18,652 nt of DNA, taken from Candidatus Nanogingivalis gingivitcus. GTDB taxonomy: Bacteria > Patescibacteriota > Saccharimonadia > Saccharimonadales > Saccharimonadaceae. The position numbers and the translations under genes were made by a program. This document shows positions 1 through 7,071 of this stretch, in pieces (the stretch's first letter is position 1; each line of letters begins with the position of its first letter). The stretch spans positions 1 to 18,652 of the forward strand of contig NZ_PRLK01000009.1 in the NCBI RefSeq assembly GCF_004151455.1, written 5' to 3'. The notes beneath the pieces are model-generated. The model was not told the origin of the DNA. It worked only from the letters and a program-made list of their open reading frames with translations, and ran no database searches.

Positions 1-2
1 AG

Positions 3-83
3 CTCAGTCGGGCTGGTAGGTTGCCCACCTTCACTATCGGCCTAGCTGAGCTAATGGAGAAAGAATTTTATGCAAAACACTAA
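3..83 (+). CDS. possible 3' end of a gene cut by the window edge
   Basis: The frame starting at base 3 is open to a TAA at 81-83 and encodes about 26 residues ending in ELMEKEFYAKH. It could be the C-terminus of an unseen gene, but the product is not recognisable. In another frame, an ATG at 70 opens an 18-codon stretch ending in TAG at 124-126. Bases 1-52 also contain a 7-base inverted repeat (AGCTCAG...CTGAGCT), so a structured non-coding end is an alternative. Bases 127-183 are a T-rich leader before the next gene with no clear promoter. Confidence 0.2.
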   Translation, partial: LSRAGRLPTFTIGLAELMEKEFYAKH

Positions 84-183
84 TGAAACCGAGTTCGAAC
101 AAGAGCTTGAGCGAAATAGTTTTTAGGCTTGAATTATTTTTTTTTGATATTATGGTTTTGATGTTTTTTAGAGAGATTATTCT

Positions 184-1089
184 ATGGTTTATATAGTTAT
201 AATGAAGATGACAGCTAATGGTTCAGTTTGCGCCAACGCATATAATAGTTTAGAAGAATCAAAAAGTATTGTTTACGGAATAAAAGCAGGTTTTCGTAGT
301 GCAGAAATTAATGTTAGACAGTCGCATAGTTATGTTATAACTGTAAACAATGTTGAAATTTGCACTATAGACATTTTAAGTTATAACAAAAAAGATATTG
401 AATTCCATTTAATTAAATATATTGATAATGAACGGCAGGAAACTCGAAGGTTTTCAAGTCGAGAAAATGCTGTAAATTTTATTCATCACATACGAGATAA
501 TAATGATTATCAGAAATATACTAGTGAAGATGAAAGTGGAGTTTGGACTTTTCAATACAAATCTGGCGCAAAAGTTCAATATAGCGTATTTTTGGCTATT
601 TATAAAAATGCTAAAAAAACCGTTAAAATAAATGAATATTCCAAAATTTTGGGCGTAAATTCTAATGCTACAGATGAAGAAATTAAGAAAGCATATCGCC
701 AAAAATCAAAAATTCATCACCCCGATACAGGCGGAAATATGCAGGATTTTTTAAAAATTCAAGAAGCGTATGAAAACCTTATAAATGGCCTTGGCGGAAC
801 TAATAAAGAAATTTCTCATCGAGAGTTATCTGAACTTTATAATTGTGCTGATTTTGAGCAACTGATAAAATATATACATAGCCTTAATACCAATAAAAAG
901 TCAAGTTATAATCCAGGTAGTCAATTTTTATTAGGTCTTATATTATTTACAATTGGTGGAATTTTATCATGGAGCTCATATAACGCGGCCTATTCTAATG
1001 GTGGCGGAACGTATACTGTCTATACGGGATTGATTGTGTATGGTTTATTTATAATTTTTCGAGGTATTTTAGGTATGTTTAAGAGATAG
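184..1089 (+). CDS. J-domain (DnaJ-like) protein with C-terminal membrane anchor
   Basis: The 301-aa product has a J domain at about residues 150-200: helix II (DEEIKKAYRQKSKIH), the invariant HPD at 179-181, and helix III (FLKIQEAYENLI). J domains stimulate the ATPase of Hsp70/DnaK, so this is probably a DnaK co-chaperone tethered to the membrane. Two hydrophobic segments at about 247-265 and 275-297 anchor the C-terminus. It lacks the Gly/Phe region, zinc-finger CxxCxGxG repeats and C-terminal substrate domain of true DnaJ. The first 145 residues are a variable domain that I do not recognise. The ATG at 184 follows a weak GAGAGA; a start at 202 is also possible. It stands alone, with 300 bases of gene-free sequence after it. 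Confidence 0.8.
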   Translation: MVYIVIMKMTANGSVCANAYNSLEESKSIVYGIKAGFRSAEINVRQSHSYVITVNNVEICTIDILSYNKKDIEFHLIKYIDNERQETRRFSSRENAVNFIHHIRDNNDYQKYTSEDESGVWTFQYKSGAKVQYSVFLAIYKNAKKTVKINEYSKILGVNSNATDEEIKKAYRQKSKIHHPDTGGNMQDFLKIQEAYENLINGLGGTNKEISHRELSELYNCADFEQLIKYIHSLNTNKKSSYNPGSQFLLGLILFTIGGILSWSSYNAAYSNGGGTYTVYTGLIVYGLFIIFRGILGMFKR

Positions 1090-1160
1090 GGTTATAACTA
1101 AAACTAAAGTTAAAAATAGAAATGTTATGTATAATATATAGTATACAGTGGTGTAACTAT

Positions 1161-1274
1161 AATGCTAATATTATTCAATCCACTCAAAAACCAACCTTGA
1201 TTCTGGCGCACAATAAAACTCTTGTGGCACAACTTTATAGCGAATTTGAAAAATTATCAGTTCCAGAGAAATAA
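1161..1274 (+). pseudogene. uvrB: uvrB fragment (helicase motif Ia region)
   Basis: One frame reads [20 protein letters not shown] followed by [17 protein letters not shown] and a TAA at 1272-1274. This is the highly conserved UvrB stretch just after Walker A (family form: ANVI..xQKPTLVLAHNKTLAAQLYxEFKEFFP). The Walker A before it and the beta-hairpin region after it (VEYFVSYYDYYQPEAY) are missing. About 38 codons therefore survive from a protein of roughly 650-700 aa, with no start codon or RBS. It is a remnant; a working uvrB must lie elsewhere if present. The rest of 1090-1319 holds nothing else I can support. Confidence 0.7.
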
Positions 1275-1319
1275 GCTATGGCTAAATTCAGACCGCAATA
1301 TGGAGGGCTTTTTATTTAT

Positions 1320-1348
1320 TTGACATTATTAGTAAAAAATGTTAAAAT
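1320..1348 (+). promoter_or_regulatory. sigma70-type promoter for the 106-aa gene
   Basis: A perfect -35 TTGACA (1320-1325) is followed by a 17-base spacer and -10 TAAAAT (1343-1348). A strong ribosome binding site (AGGAGGA at about 1374-1380) precedes the ATG at 1388. Confidence 0.7.
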
Positions 1349-1387
1349 ATGTTTATAAATTTTTTAGTACTTTAGGAGGATCTTACT

Positions 1388-1708
1388 ATGAGAAAGATCA
1401 AATATAATAACGTTACAATTGAAGATATTGAATATGCTTTTTTCTTAGACGGCCAAAGAAAAGACCGAAAAAAATTAGAAGTATTATTCTCACTTAAGCC
1501 TAGTATTCATAAAACCATAAAGATTTATGAGCTTAGTGAAATAAAATATATTAATGATCAAATTGTAGTGTTAAGAGGAATAGGAAATATGTTATATAGG
1601 GTAGGGGTAGACTCTCACATCAAACCAATCCGTTTTCGCATAAAATATAATCACATAACTAAAAAGGTTATTGGCTTTCAGCATTACCCTATAAACTCAG
1701 TAGAATAG
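1388..1708 (+). CDS. hypothetical protein, 106 aa
   Basis: I do not recognise this protein. It is basic and probably soluble, with no membrane segment or signal peptide. Its start is well defined by an AGGAGGA ribosome binding site 7 bases upstream. It is a single-gene transcription unit, with a consensus promoter at 1320-1348 and a strong terminator 10 bases after the stop. The C-terminal half (VVLRGIGNMLYRVGV...IRFRIKYNHITKKVIGFQHYP) alternates hydrophobic and polar residues, which suggests a beta-rich fold. Confidence 0.7.
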   Translation: MRKIKYNNVTIEDIEYAFFLDGQRKDRKKLEVLFSLKPSIHKTIKIYELSEIKYINDQIVVLRGIGNMLYRVGVDSHIKPIRFRIKYNHITKKVIGFQHYPINSVE

Positions 1709-1718
1709 CTACTAACAT

Positions 1719-1746
1719 GGCCGAGAAATCGGCCTTTTTTATTTTT
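1719..1746 (+). terminator. rho-independent terminator
   Basis: The stem GGCCGA (1719-1724) pairs with TCGGCC (1729-1734) around a GAAA tetraloop and is followed by TTTTTTATTTTT. It ends the 106-aa gene and insulates it from the tasA-like gene. Confidence 0.9.
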
Positions 1747-1753
1747 GCTACTA

Positions 1754-1782
1754 TTGAACTTGTTATTACGTTTATGTATAAT
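1754..1782 (+). promoter_or_regulatory. promoter of the tasA-like/sipW cluster
   Basis: TTGAAC (1754-1759), a 17-base spacer and TATAAT (1777-1782) lie 37 bases before the ATG. The RBS AAGGAGAG is at about 1808-1815. It probably drives the genes from 1819 onward, since there is no obvious terminator between them. Confidence 0.65.
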
Positions 1783-1818
1783 AAAAGCATAAAAAATATA
1801 GTAATGTAAGGAGAGATA

Positions 1819-2451
1819 ATGTCTAAGAAAAATACCGTTCAAGATCACGGAAGAATTGCCATGATCGTTGCTGGAGGTGTAGCTGCAGTACTTATGCTTA
1901 TTGCTACAACACCAACTTTTTCAGCAATCGTAGCAAGTATTACTAACAGCGTAAACAAGGTTGTTACTGGTACTTTAACTATGGAAGAAAAATCAGGTAA
2001 CTCTACTTGTTCAAGCGTTAGCGATGCAAATAATACAGCAACATGTGCAACTATTAATAAATATGGCGATGCTTCAAGAGTAATGGCACCAGGTGAAAGC
2101 CAAACAACAAATATTACTTTAAAAAATACTGGTTCAATTAAAGCTACTAGCTTCACTTTAACACCACAAGTATGTAAAACATATAACGATGTAAATACTA
2201 CTACAGCTTCAAATGTAGATGTTTGTGATCAAATTGATGTTGAGATTAAAGCTGGACAAAATGTAATTTATAATGGCACAGCTAAGAACTTAGCTGCATC
2301 AATTAACTTATTGCAAAAATTAAATAAGCAAGAAATTGCACCAAACGAAGCTGTTGATATTACTTTTAAAACTACACTAAAATCTTCAGCAACTAGTGCT
2401 CATGCTGGAAAAACTGTTTCTCAGCCACTAGTTTGGCAATTCCAAGGTTAA
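1819..2451 (+). CDS. TasA/camelysin-like secreted surface protein
   Basis: The 210-aa protein has an N-terminal hydrophobic segment (about residues 13-37, IAMIVAGGVAAVLMLIATTP) with a likely cleavage site at TFSA. The mature part is Thr/Ser/Asn-rich and beta-sandwich-like, with an NTGSIKATSFTLTPQV core typical of the TasA family. TasA forms extracellular fibres, is released by SipW-type signal peptidases, and here lies directly before one. Four cysteines (STC, TATC, PQVC, DVC) could form disulphides. Codon choice is noticeably more uniform (GCA, ACT, GTT) than in neighbouring genes, which suggests high expression. In episymbiotic CPR cells such a fibre could coat the cell or contact the host; that role is inferred. 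Confidence 0.75.
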   Translation: MSKKNTVQDHGRIAMIVAGGVAAVLMLIATTPTFSAIVASITNSVNKVVTGTLTMEEKSGNSTCSSVSDANNTATCATINKYGDASRVMAPGESQTTNITLKNTGSIKATSFTLTPQVCKTYNDVNTTTASNVDVCDQIDVEIKAGQNVIYNGTAKNLAASINLLQKLNKQEIAPNEAVDITFKTTLKSSATSAHAGKTVSQPLVWQFQG

Positions 2452-2472
2452 TATAGTATAATCAAGGATATA

Positions 2473-4188
2473 ATGCAGGCTAATAAAAAAACATTATTTT
2501 ATACATTTACAGTGCTAGGGGTTAGCCTAATAGCCCTAGCACTATTAGCCTTTTTCGCTGGCTTTCGAATTTTTACAGTAGCAACCCCTAGTATGGGCAC
2601 TACTGCTCCTGTAGGATCATTAGTTATTTCGAAACCTAGCGAAGAATACAATAAAAATGATATAATAACATTTTTACAAAATGGTAAATTTTATACCCAT
2701 CGTATAGTTAATATAGATAACGATACTACCTTTACTACAAAAGGCGATTTAAACGGTAGTGCAGATGCTTTACCTATTAAAAAAGATCAATTAGTAGGAA
2801 AGGTCGTTTTCGTTAATAAATATCTAGGTTGGGTATGGAAAGCTCTTCCATGGATAATTATTGGCTTTACTGTAGTCTACTTATTATCATTTGTTAAAAT
2901 ACGTGAAGATTGGCGTTGGACTTTCAGATTAGTAGGTGGATCAATAGTGATTATGATTATTACGGCCTTTATGAAGCCGTGGTTTAATTTTGAACCTTTA
3001 GTAGTTTTACCGCACCATCAAAATGGTGTTAATGTAAAAATAGTTAATACCGGAATTTTTACTTTTAAGGCTGAGGGCACAAAACTTGCTTCTGGTGAAA
3101 GTGATATTATTCATGTCACTAAGCTAGATAAGGACGGTCGTTACATACTAGCCCCTCAAGCGGCTATTGGTTTTTGGGGTGTAATTTTCTTACTTCTTTA
3201 TTGCCTTTCACCCTTAATATTGTCATTCTTTCTACCTGCACCAATTCGTGACTATAAAAAGGTAATTAAAGAGATTAAAGCTGGTAAAAAAATAAAGGTT
3301 AAAATTAGCGATAAAGATATTTTGATAGCTGTACTTATAGTGTTTGCGGTGTTAGTAGTATTATTAACACAGTTGTCTACTTTTGCTGTTTTTACATCCG
3401 AAATAAAAAATACTAATAATAAACTTAGCACTTGGAATAATTTGCTTTGTCGCCATGCTATGAAAGGTGGAACTATAGATGGCATAAATATACCTAGGGC
3501 CTACTTTAGCTATAGTATGAATAATAGCCTAGACATAAATAATGTAGCAGATGATTCCGGTAATAATAGGCTTGCTAGCTGGCACAAGAACCAAACATTA
3601 GCTACTGGTGGTGCATGTAATGGAGAAAATAACATTAACACTTCCGTTTTTGATGGTGATCAATGCTTAGTTAATAAAGAGACATTTAATAAACCTAACA
3701 ATTTCACTATGTCTGTATGGTTTAGAACTGATAGAAATTTAGTTAAAATAGCTGGTCTTACAGACAAAAATACACCTCCTCTTGGACAGGGAAATAATGA
3801 CCGTAATATCTATATAGAACAAACAGGAAGGGTGGCGTTCGGCTTGTTTCCTGGTAGTCTGAGAGTTATCTATTCAAAGCCTAATGTTCGCTATGATGAC
3901 AATCAGTGGCATTTAGTTACGGCTACATTGTCTTCTACTGAAGGCGCAAAACTTTATCTTGACGGAGAGCTAGCTTCATCCGACTCTAATATGAGAAACG
4001 GCCAAAATATTAACAATGGTCAGTGGAGAATTGGCTGTGGAAGATCGATTAACTGGCCAAATGCTGATGGAGCGTGGAATAACCTTGCTAGCTTTACTGG
4101 ACAACTTCAATATTTTAATTATTACGATAGCGTATTGAATCCTGCGCAAGTAAGAGCTATTTATACACTAAAGAATAAGCGAAACTAA
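2473..4188 (+). CDS. sipW: SipW-like signal peptidase I fused to a LamG domain
   Basis: The 571-aa protein starts with a TM anchor (about 8-30) and an S26B peptidase domain. The catalytic Ser is S40 in ATPSMGTTAPVG. The base is His (H76 in FYTHRIV) rather than the Lys of bacterial LepB, as in ER-type and SipW enzymes, and box E-like TTKGDLN contains D92. Further TM segments lie at about 125-140, 153-166, 228-255 and 285-310. Residues about 345-565 form a concanavalin-like LamG_3 domain (SVFDGDQCLVNKETF, FTMSVWFRT, DDNQWHLVTATLS, LYLDGELASS), placed outside the membrane by the last TM. It probably processes the upstream TasA-like protein; the LamG part may bind glycans or hold the product. The ATG follows AAGGATA. 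Confidence 0.8.
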   Translation: MQANKKTLFYTFTVLGVSLIALALLAFFAGFRIFTVATPSMGTTAPVGSLVISKPSEEYNKNDIITFLQNGKFYTHRIVNIDNDTTFTTKGDLNGSADALPIKKDQLVGKVVFVNKYLGWVWKALPWIIIGFTVVYLLSFVKIREDWRWTFRLVGGSIVIMIITAFMKPWFNFEPLVVLPHHQNGVNVKIVNTGIFTFKAEGTKLASGESDIIHVTKLDKDGRYILAPQAAIGFWGVIFLLLYCLSPLILSFFLPAPIRDYKKVIKEIKAGKKIKVKISDKDILIAVLIVFAVLVVLLTQLSTFAVFTSEIKNTNNKLSTWNNLLCRHAMKGGTIDGINIPRAYFSYSMNNSLDINNVADDSGNNRLASWHKNQTLATGGACNGENNINTSVFDGDQCLVNKETFNKPNNFTMSVWFRTDRNLVKIAGLTDKNTPPLGQGNNDRNIYIEQTGRVAFGLFPGSLRVIYSKPNVRYDDNQWHLVTATLSSTEGAKLYLDGELASSDSNMRNGQNINNGQWRIGCGRSINWPNADGAWNNLASFTGQLQYFNYYDSVLNPAQVRAIYTLKNKRN

Positions 4189-4190
4189 AT

Positions 4191-4661
4191 ATGAAAAAGA
4201 AAAAAAATATAACGCTGAAATCTATAGAAAATCGCCGTGCTAGTTTCGACTACCAATTAAATACCCCCTTAACTGCCGGCATGAGTCTTAAGGGGGTAGA
4301 GGTGAGGGCTATTCGTGATAATAGAGTTAGCCTGAAAGGTGCATTTATTACCATACGTAATAACGAGCTTTGGCTTAATAATGCTAGCCTTTCTTTTAAA
4401 AATACAGGCGAAGGCAAAAGTGAAACTACTATTGATACTTCACCGAAAAAATTGCTAGTTAATAGGAAAGAACTAGATAAGTTAGCCCTAGAAAAACAAG
4501 CTGGTATGACTATCGTACCTATTAGAATACTCAGTGGCGGAAGGTATATAAAAATAGTAATAGCTAGTGGTAAAGGTAAAAAGAAGTTTGATAAAAGGGA
4601 AGCTTTAAAACAAAAGCAAAGCAATAGAGAAAATGCTAAACTGTTAAAAAGTTATAGGTAA
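4191..4661 (+). CDS. smpB: SsrA-binding protein SmpB
   Basis: The 156-aa protein has the usual length of SmpB, the partner that brings tmRNA to stalled ribosomes for trans-translation. It has the expected family blocks: NRRASFDYQL near the N-terminus, LKGVEVRAIRDNRVSLKGAF, the ELWLNN block, and the basic C-terminal tail GKGKKKFDKREALKQK that inserts into the empty mRNA channel. It starts two bases after the sipW stop, so the two are co-transcribed. I could not find the tmRNA gene in this window. Confidence 0.93.
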   Translation: MKKKKNITLKSIENRRASFDYQLNTPLTAGMSLKGVEVRAIRDNRVSLKGAFITIRNNELWLNNASLSFKNTGEGKSETTIDTSPKKLLVNRKELDKLALEKQAGMTIVPIRILSGGRYIKIVIASGKGKKKFDKREALKQKQSNRENAKLLKSYR

Positions 4662-4675
4662 AAGGAGGGTAAAAA

Positions 4676-4870
4676 ATGAAAAAAGGTTTTACTATTATAG
4701 AAGTAGTTCTAGTTTTAGCTGTAGCTGGACTAATTTTTATGATGATCTTTTTAACCCTGCCAGCCTTGCAGCGTGCCGAAAGAGATAATGAAAGAAAACA
4801 GGAAGCTTCTAGAATTTTAGCAGCTATAAATGAATATAGATGGATAAAAGAAGAATATGAATATATTTAG
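4676..4870 (+). CDS. truncated type IV pilin-like protein
   Basis: The 64-aa product opens with a prepilin signature: MKKG followed by FTIIEVVLVLAVAGLIF, with the conserved Glu at +5 after the G/F cleavage point. A TM/assembly helix and an ALQRAERDNERKQEASRILAAINEY helix follow. Family members normally run to 120-180 aa with a globular C-terminal domain. This one stops right after the N-terminal helix, at YRWIKEEYEYI. Either the pilin was truncated when its 3' end fused into xth, or it is a minimal helix-only pilin. It has a very strong RBS (AAAGGAGGG, at about 4661-4669) and overlaps xth by 14 bases, which suggests translational coupling. Confidence 0.75.
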   Translation: MKKGFTIIEVVLVLAVAGLIFMMIFLTLPALQRAERDNERKQEASRILAAINEYRWIKEEYEYI

Positions 4871-5738
4871 CTGGAACATAAACGGCATTCGTGCTGTAGA
4901 AAAAAAGGGAAGTCTTGGTAGCTTTATAGAAAATAAAAACCCCGATATAGCCTGCTTTCAAGAAATTAAAATTGATGCTACTTTACTTAGTAAAGAGGAT
5001 TTTAAAGATAAATATAATCAGTACTACCAATTTTACAGCCACGCCGATAAAAAAGGGTATGCTGGAACATCTATTTGGACTAAAAAAGAACCGATTAGGG
5101 TAATTTATAATTTCCCTAAAATAATTATAGATAAATATAATTTAGTAGATTCTTTTGGTGATATAACTAAAGAGGGGAGAATATGCGGTGTTGAGTTGGA
5201 AGATTTTTGGCTAATAACAGTATACACCCCTAACACTAAAAATGATTTAGCAAGGCTAAAAATAAGAGAACAGTGGGATAAGGCTTTCTTAGATTTTATA
5301 AAAGGCCTAGAAAAAGGGAGCTTTAAAATTGCTGATTTTAGTGAAAAAAATATTCAAAATATTAAACAAGAAGACAATAATATATCTGCAAAACCAGTAA
5401 TTTTTTGTGGCGACTTAAATGTAGCCCACCAAGAAATAGACCTATCTAACCCTAAACAAAATAAAGGAAAACACGGTTTTACTAACGAAGAGCGAGCAGG
5501 ATTTAGTAATTTTATAGCCAATAATTTAGTTGATATTTATAGAAAAGAAAACCCAACCCAAGAAGGCATTTTTACTTGGTGGAGCCATTTTGCAAAAAGT
5601 AGGGAAAGAAATATAGGTTGGCGTATTGATTATTTTATAATATCCAACAATATAGTAAGCACTAAGGTGAATAACGCTTCAATTCATAATGATATTTTTG
5701 GTAGCGACCATTGTCCAATATCTATAGAGGTAAAATAG
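4857..5738 (+). CDS. xth: exodeoxyribonuclease III / AP endonuclease
   Basis: The 293-aa enzyme belongs to the ExoIII/Ape1 family, which cuts 5' of abasic sites in base-excision repair and degrades 3' ends. The active-site blocks are all present: WNINGIRA (N7), CFQEIK (E36), GYAGT, VYTPN (Y123), CGDLNVAH (D186, N188), WRIDYF, and GSDHCP near the C-terminus (catalytic D284-H285). There is an extra insert of about 20-25 residues (roughly 152-178) just before the GDLNVAH strand, compared with the usual length of about 255-270. The ATG overlaps the end of the pilin-like gene. Confidence 0.93.
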   Translation: MNIFSWNINGIRAVEKKGSLGSFIENKNPDIACFQEIKIDATLLSKEDFKDKYNQYYQFYSHADKKGYAGTSIWTKKEPIRVIYNFPKIIIDKYNLVDSFGDITKEGRICGVELEDFWLITVYTPNTKNDLARLKIREQWDKAFLDFIKGLEKGSFKIADFSEKNIQNIKQEDNNISAKPVIFCGDLNVAHQEIDLSNPKQNKGKHGFTNEERAGFSNFIANNLVDIYRKENPTQEGIFTWWSHFAKSRERNIGWRIDYFIISNNIVSTKVNNASIHNDIFGSDHCPISIEVK

Positions 5739-6550
5739 TGAATAATAACTTTAAATACTGGCAAGTACAAAGCAATAAGCTATTATTTCCTGACATTGCT
5801 TGGAATAAACCTGAACAAAAAGCTATGGCTGGTAAGCTACTTATTGTGGGTGGTAATAAAAGCACTTTCCTAAGCTTAGCTACCACCTACAATATAGCTT
5901 TAAAAACAGGTGTTGGCGAAGTAAAAGTTTTAATTCCAGACACCTTAAAAAAAATTATAAAAATTGATAATAATGATGTTATATATACACTTTCTAACCC
6001 ATCAGGAGGGTTTTCTAGTAGCTCGCTAGATGATATAAAAGCAGGCGAGAAGTGGGCTGACGCACTTTTATTCATAGGGGACATAAATAAAGATTCTGAA
6101 ACAGCTGTTGTATTTGAAAAATTTTTACTGGAATCAAATAAGCCTGTGCTTATAGCTAGAGATAGTGTAGACATATTAATAAATAGTTTTACTGAACTAT
6201 TAGAAAAACCTAATATTACTATTTTTGCAAGTTTTAATCAATTGCAAAAAATTTTTAAAAATACTTTCTTCCCAAAAGCCTTAACTTTTTCAATGCAATT
6301 TAATAATTTAGTAGATACTTTACACAAGTTTACTTTATCATACCCTTGCCAAGTTATAACCTTGTATCAAGATAATGTTGTTGTAAGTCTAGATGGAGAA
6401 GTATATTCAATGCCTATTTCTTCAAAAATTAATAACGACAAGGTAACGCCTTTAAGAATTTGGACAGGTGAAATTCCAGCTAAAGTTATAAGTTATCAAA
6501 TATGGAATAAGGATAAAGCTAAGGCTTCAATTACTTCACTAGTGGATTAA
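5739..6550 (+). CDS. degenerate NAD(P)H-hydrate dehydratase (YjeF C-terminal/NnrD)-like protein
   Basis: About 270 aa from a GTG at 5739 that follows the xth stop directly; AGAGGT lies at good spacing before it. A TTG at 5711 would add 9 residues. The N-terminal block KAMAGKLLIVGGNKSTF...ALKTGVGEVKVLIP resembles the ribokinase-like fold of ADP/ATP-dependent NAD(P)H-hydrate dehydratase, which repairs damaged NAD(P)H. The usual signatures (GPGLG, an N-A-x-A block and the AGTGDVLxG phosphate loop) are missing or unrecognisable, with only TGEIPA near the end. It may have lost catalysis or taken another role. Confidence 0.5.
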
Positions 6551-6587
6551 TTATACCATACTTCGCTCAGCAGTCCCATTCTTTTAT

Positions 6588-6772
6588 GCAGAACGATCTA
6601 CAACTCGCTTTTATCTAAATCAAGAGCTTCTAGCCAGGAAGAACCAATTTTATATAAAGTTTCTAGAAAAGGTAGAGAGCCCGAGGTGGTTGTTCAAAAA
6701 TTCAAGCCTCTACCACCTTCAAACTCTGATTTAAAATGGAATGACTCCGTATTTTTAGATTGGATTGAATAG
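6588..6772 (+). pseudogene. open fragment resembling a gene's 3' end
   Basis: In the same frame as the preceding gene, after its stop, the sequence stays open to a TAG at 6770-6772. It reads IYNSLLSKSRASSQEEPILY and continues with VSRKGREPEVVVQKFKPLPP and finally LKWNDSVFLDWIE. It has no start codon with an RBS. The composition is protein-like but I do not recognise the family. The minus strand across 6694-6902 is also open for about 67 codons, so a non-coding or repeated element is an alternative. Confidence 0.3.
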
Positions 6773-7019
6773 TTTTATAGCGTAAATACCCGAGGAAAAT
6801 TGGGTGTTTTATGTTCGCTTCACCTTTCGGTTCGGGCTGGATAGCTTTGCGGCAATGCCGTCGTTTCAGCTCCACTTTGACACACGACTTATTGCGTATT
6901 TACACAATATTAGTCTGTGTAGAGGGGGGAATTTTTTAATTATAAATACGGGTAAATAATTTAAAAAGGAGAAAAATGTTAATATAAAATTACTACAAGT
7001 CAACCGTGGAAGGGAAAAT
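6773..7019 (+). other. gene-free stretch with higher local GC and inverted repeats
   Basis: Bases about 6810-6900 are clearly richer in G and C than the surroundings. They contain short self-complementary runs (CGGCA/TGCCG near 6850; GTAAATAC near 6783 against GTATTTAC near 6895). One ATG at about 6810 opens 42 codons (MFASPFGSGWIALRQCRRF...) with no RBS. At 6967-6985 an AAGGAG before ATG leads only to a three-codon ORF. I cannot name an RNA family. The block may be a structured RNA, a repeat copy or eroded coding sequence. Confidence 0.3.
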
Positions 7020-7048
7020 TTCCAAAAATTTTTAAACAGTAATATAAT
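7020..7048 (+). promoter_or_regulatory. promoter of the AAA_13 gene
   Basis: TTCCAA (7020-7025), a 17-base spacer and TATAAT (7043-7048), followed by RBS GAGAGG at about 7057-7062 and the ATG at 7072. The gene therefore appears to be expressed alone. Confidence 0.55.
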
Positions 7049-7071
7049 ATAGCTATAGAGAGGTTTATATT

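Noticed and set aside
1..60. tRNA-like D-arm (AGCTCAGTCGGGCTGGTAG)
   Set aside because: No matching anticodon stem, T-arm stem or acceptor stem can be folded from the following bases; TTCGAA near 96 is not flanked by a stem.
4191..4661. 124-aa minus-strand ORF antisense to smpB
   Set aside because: It is a shadow of a clearly conserved gene, with no start signals.
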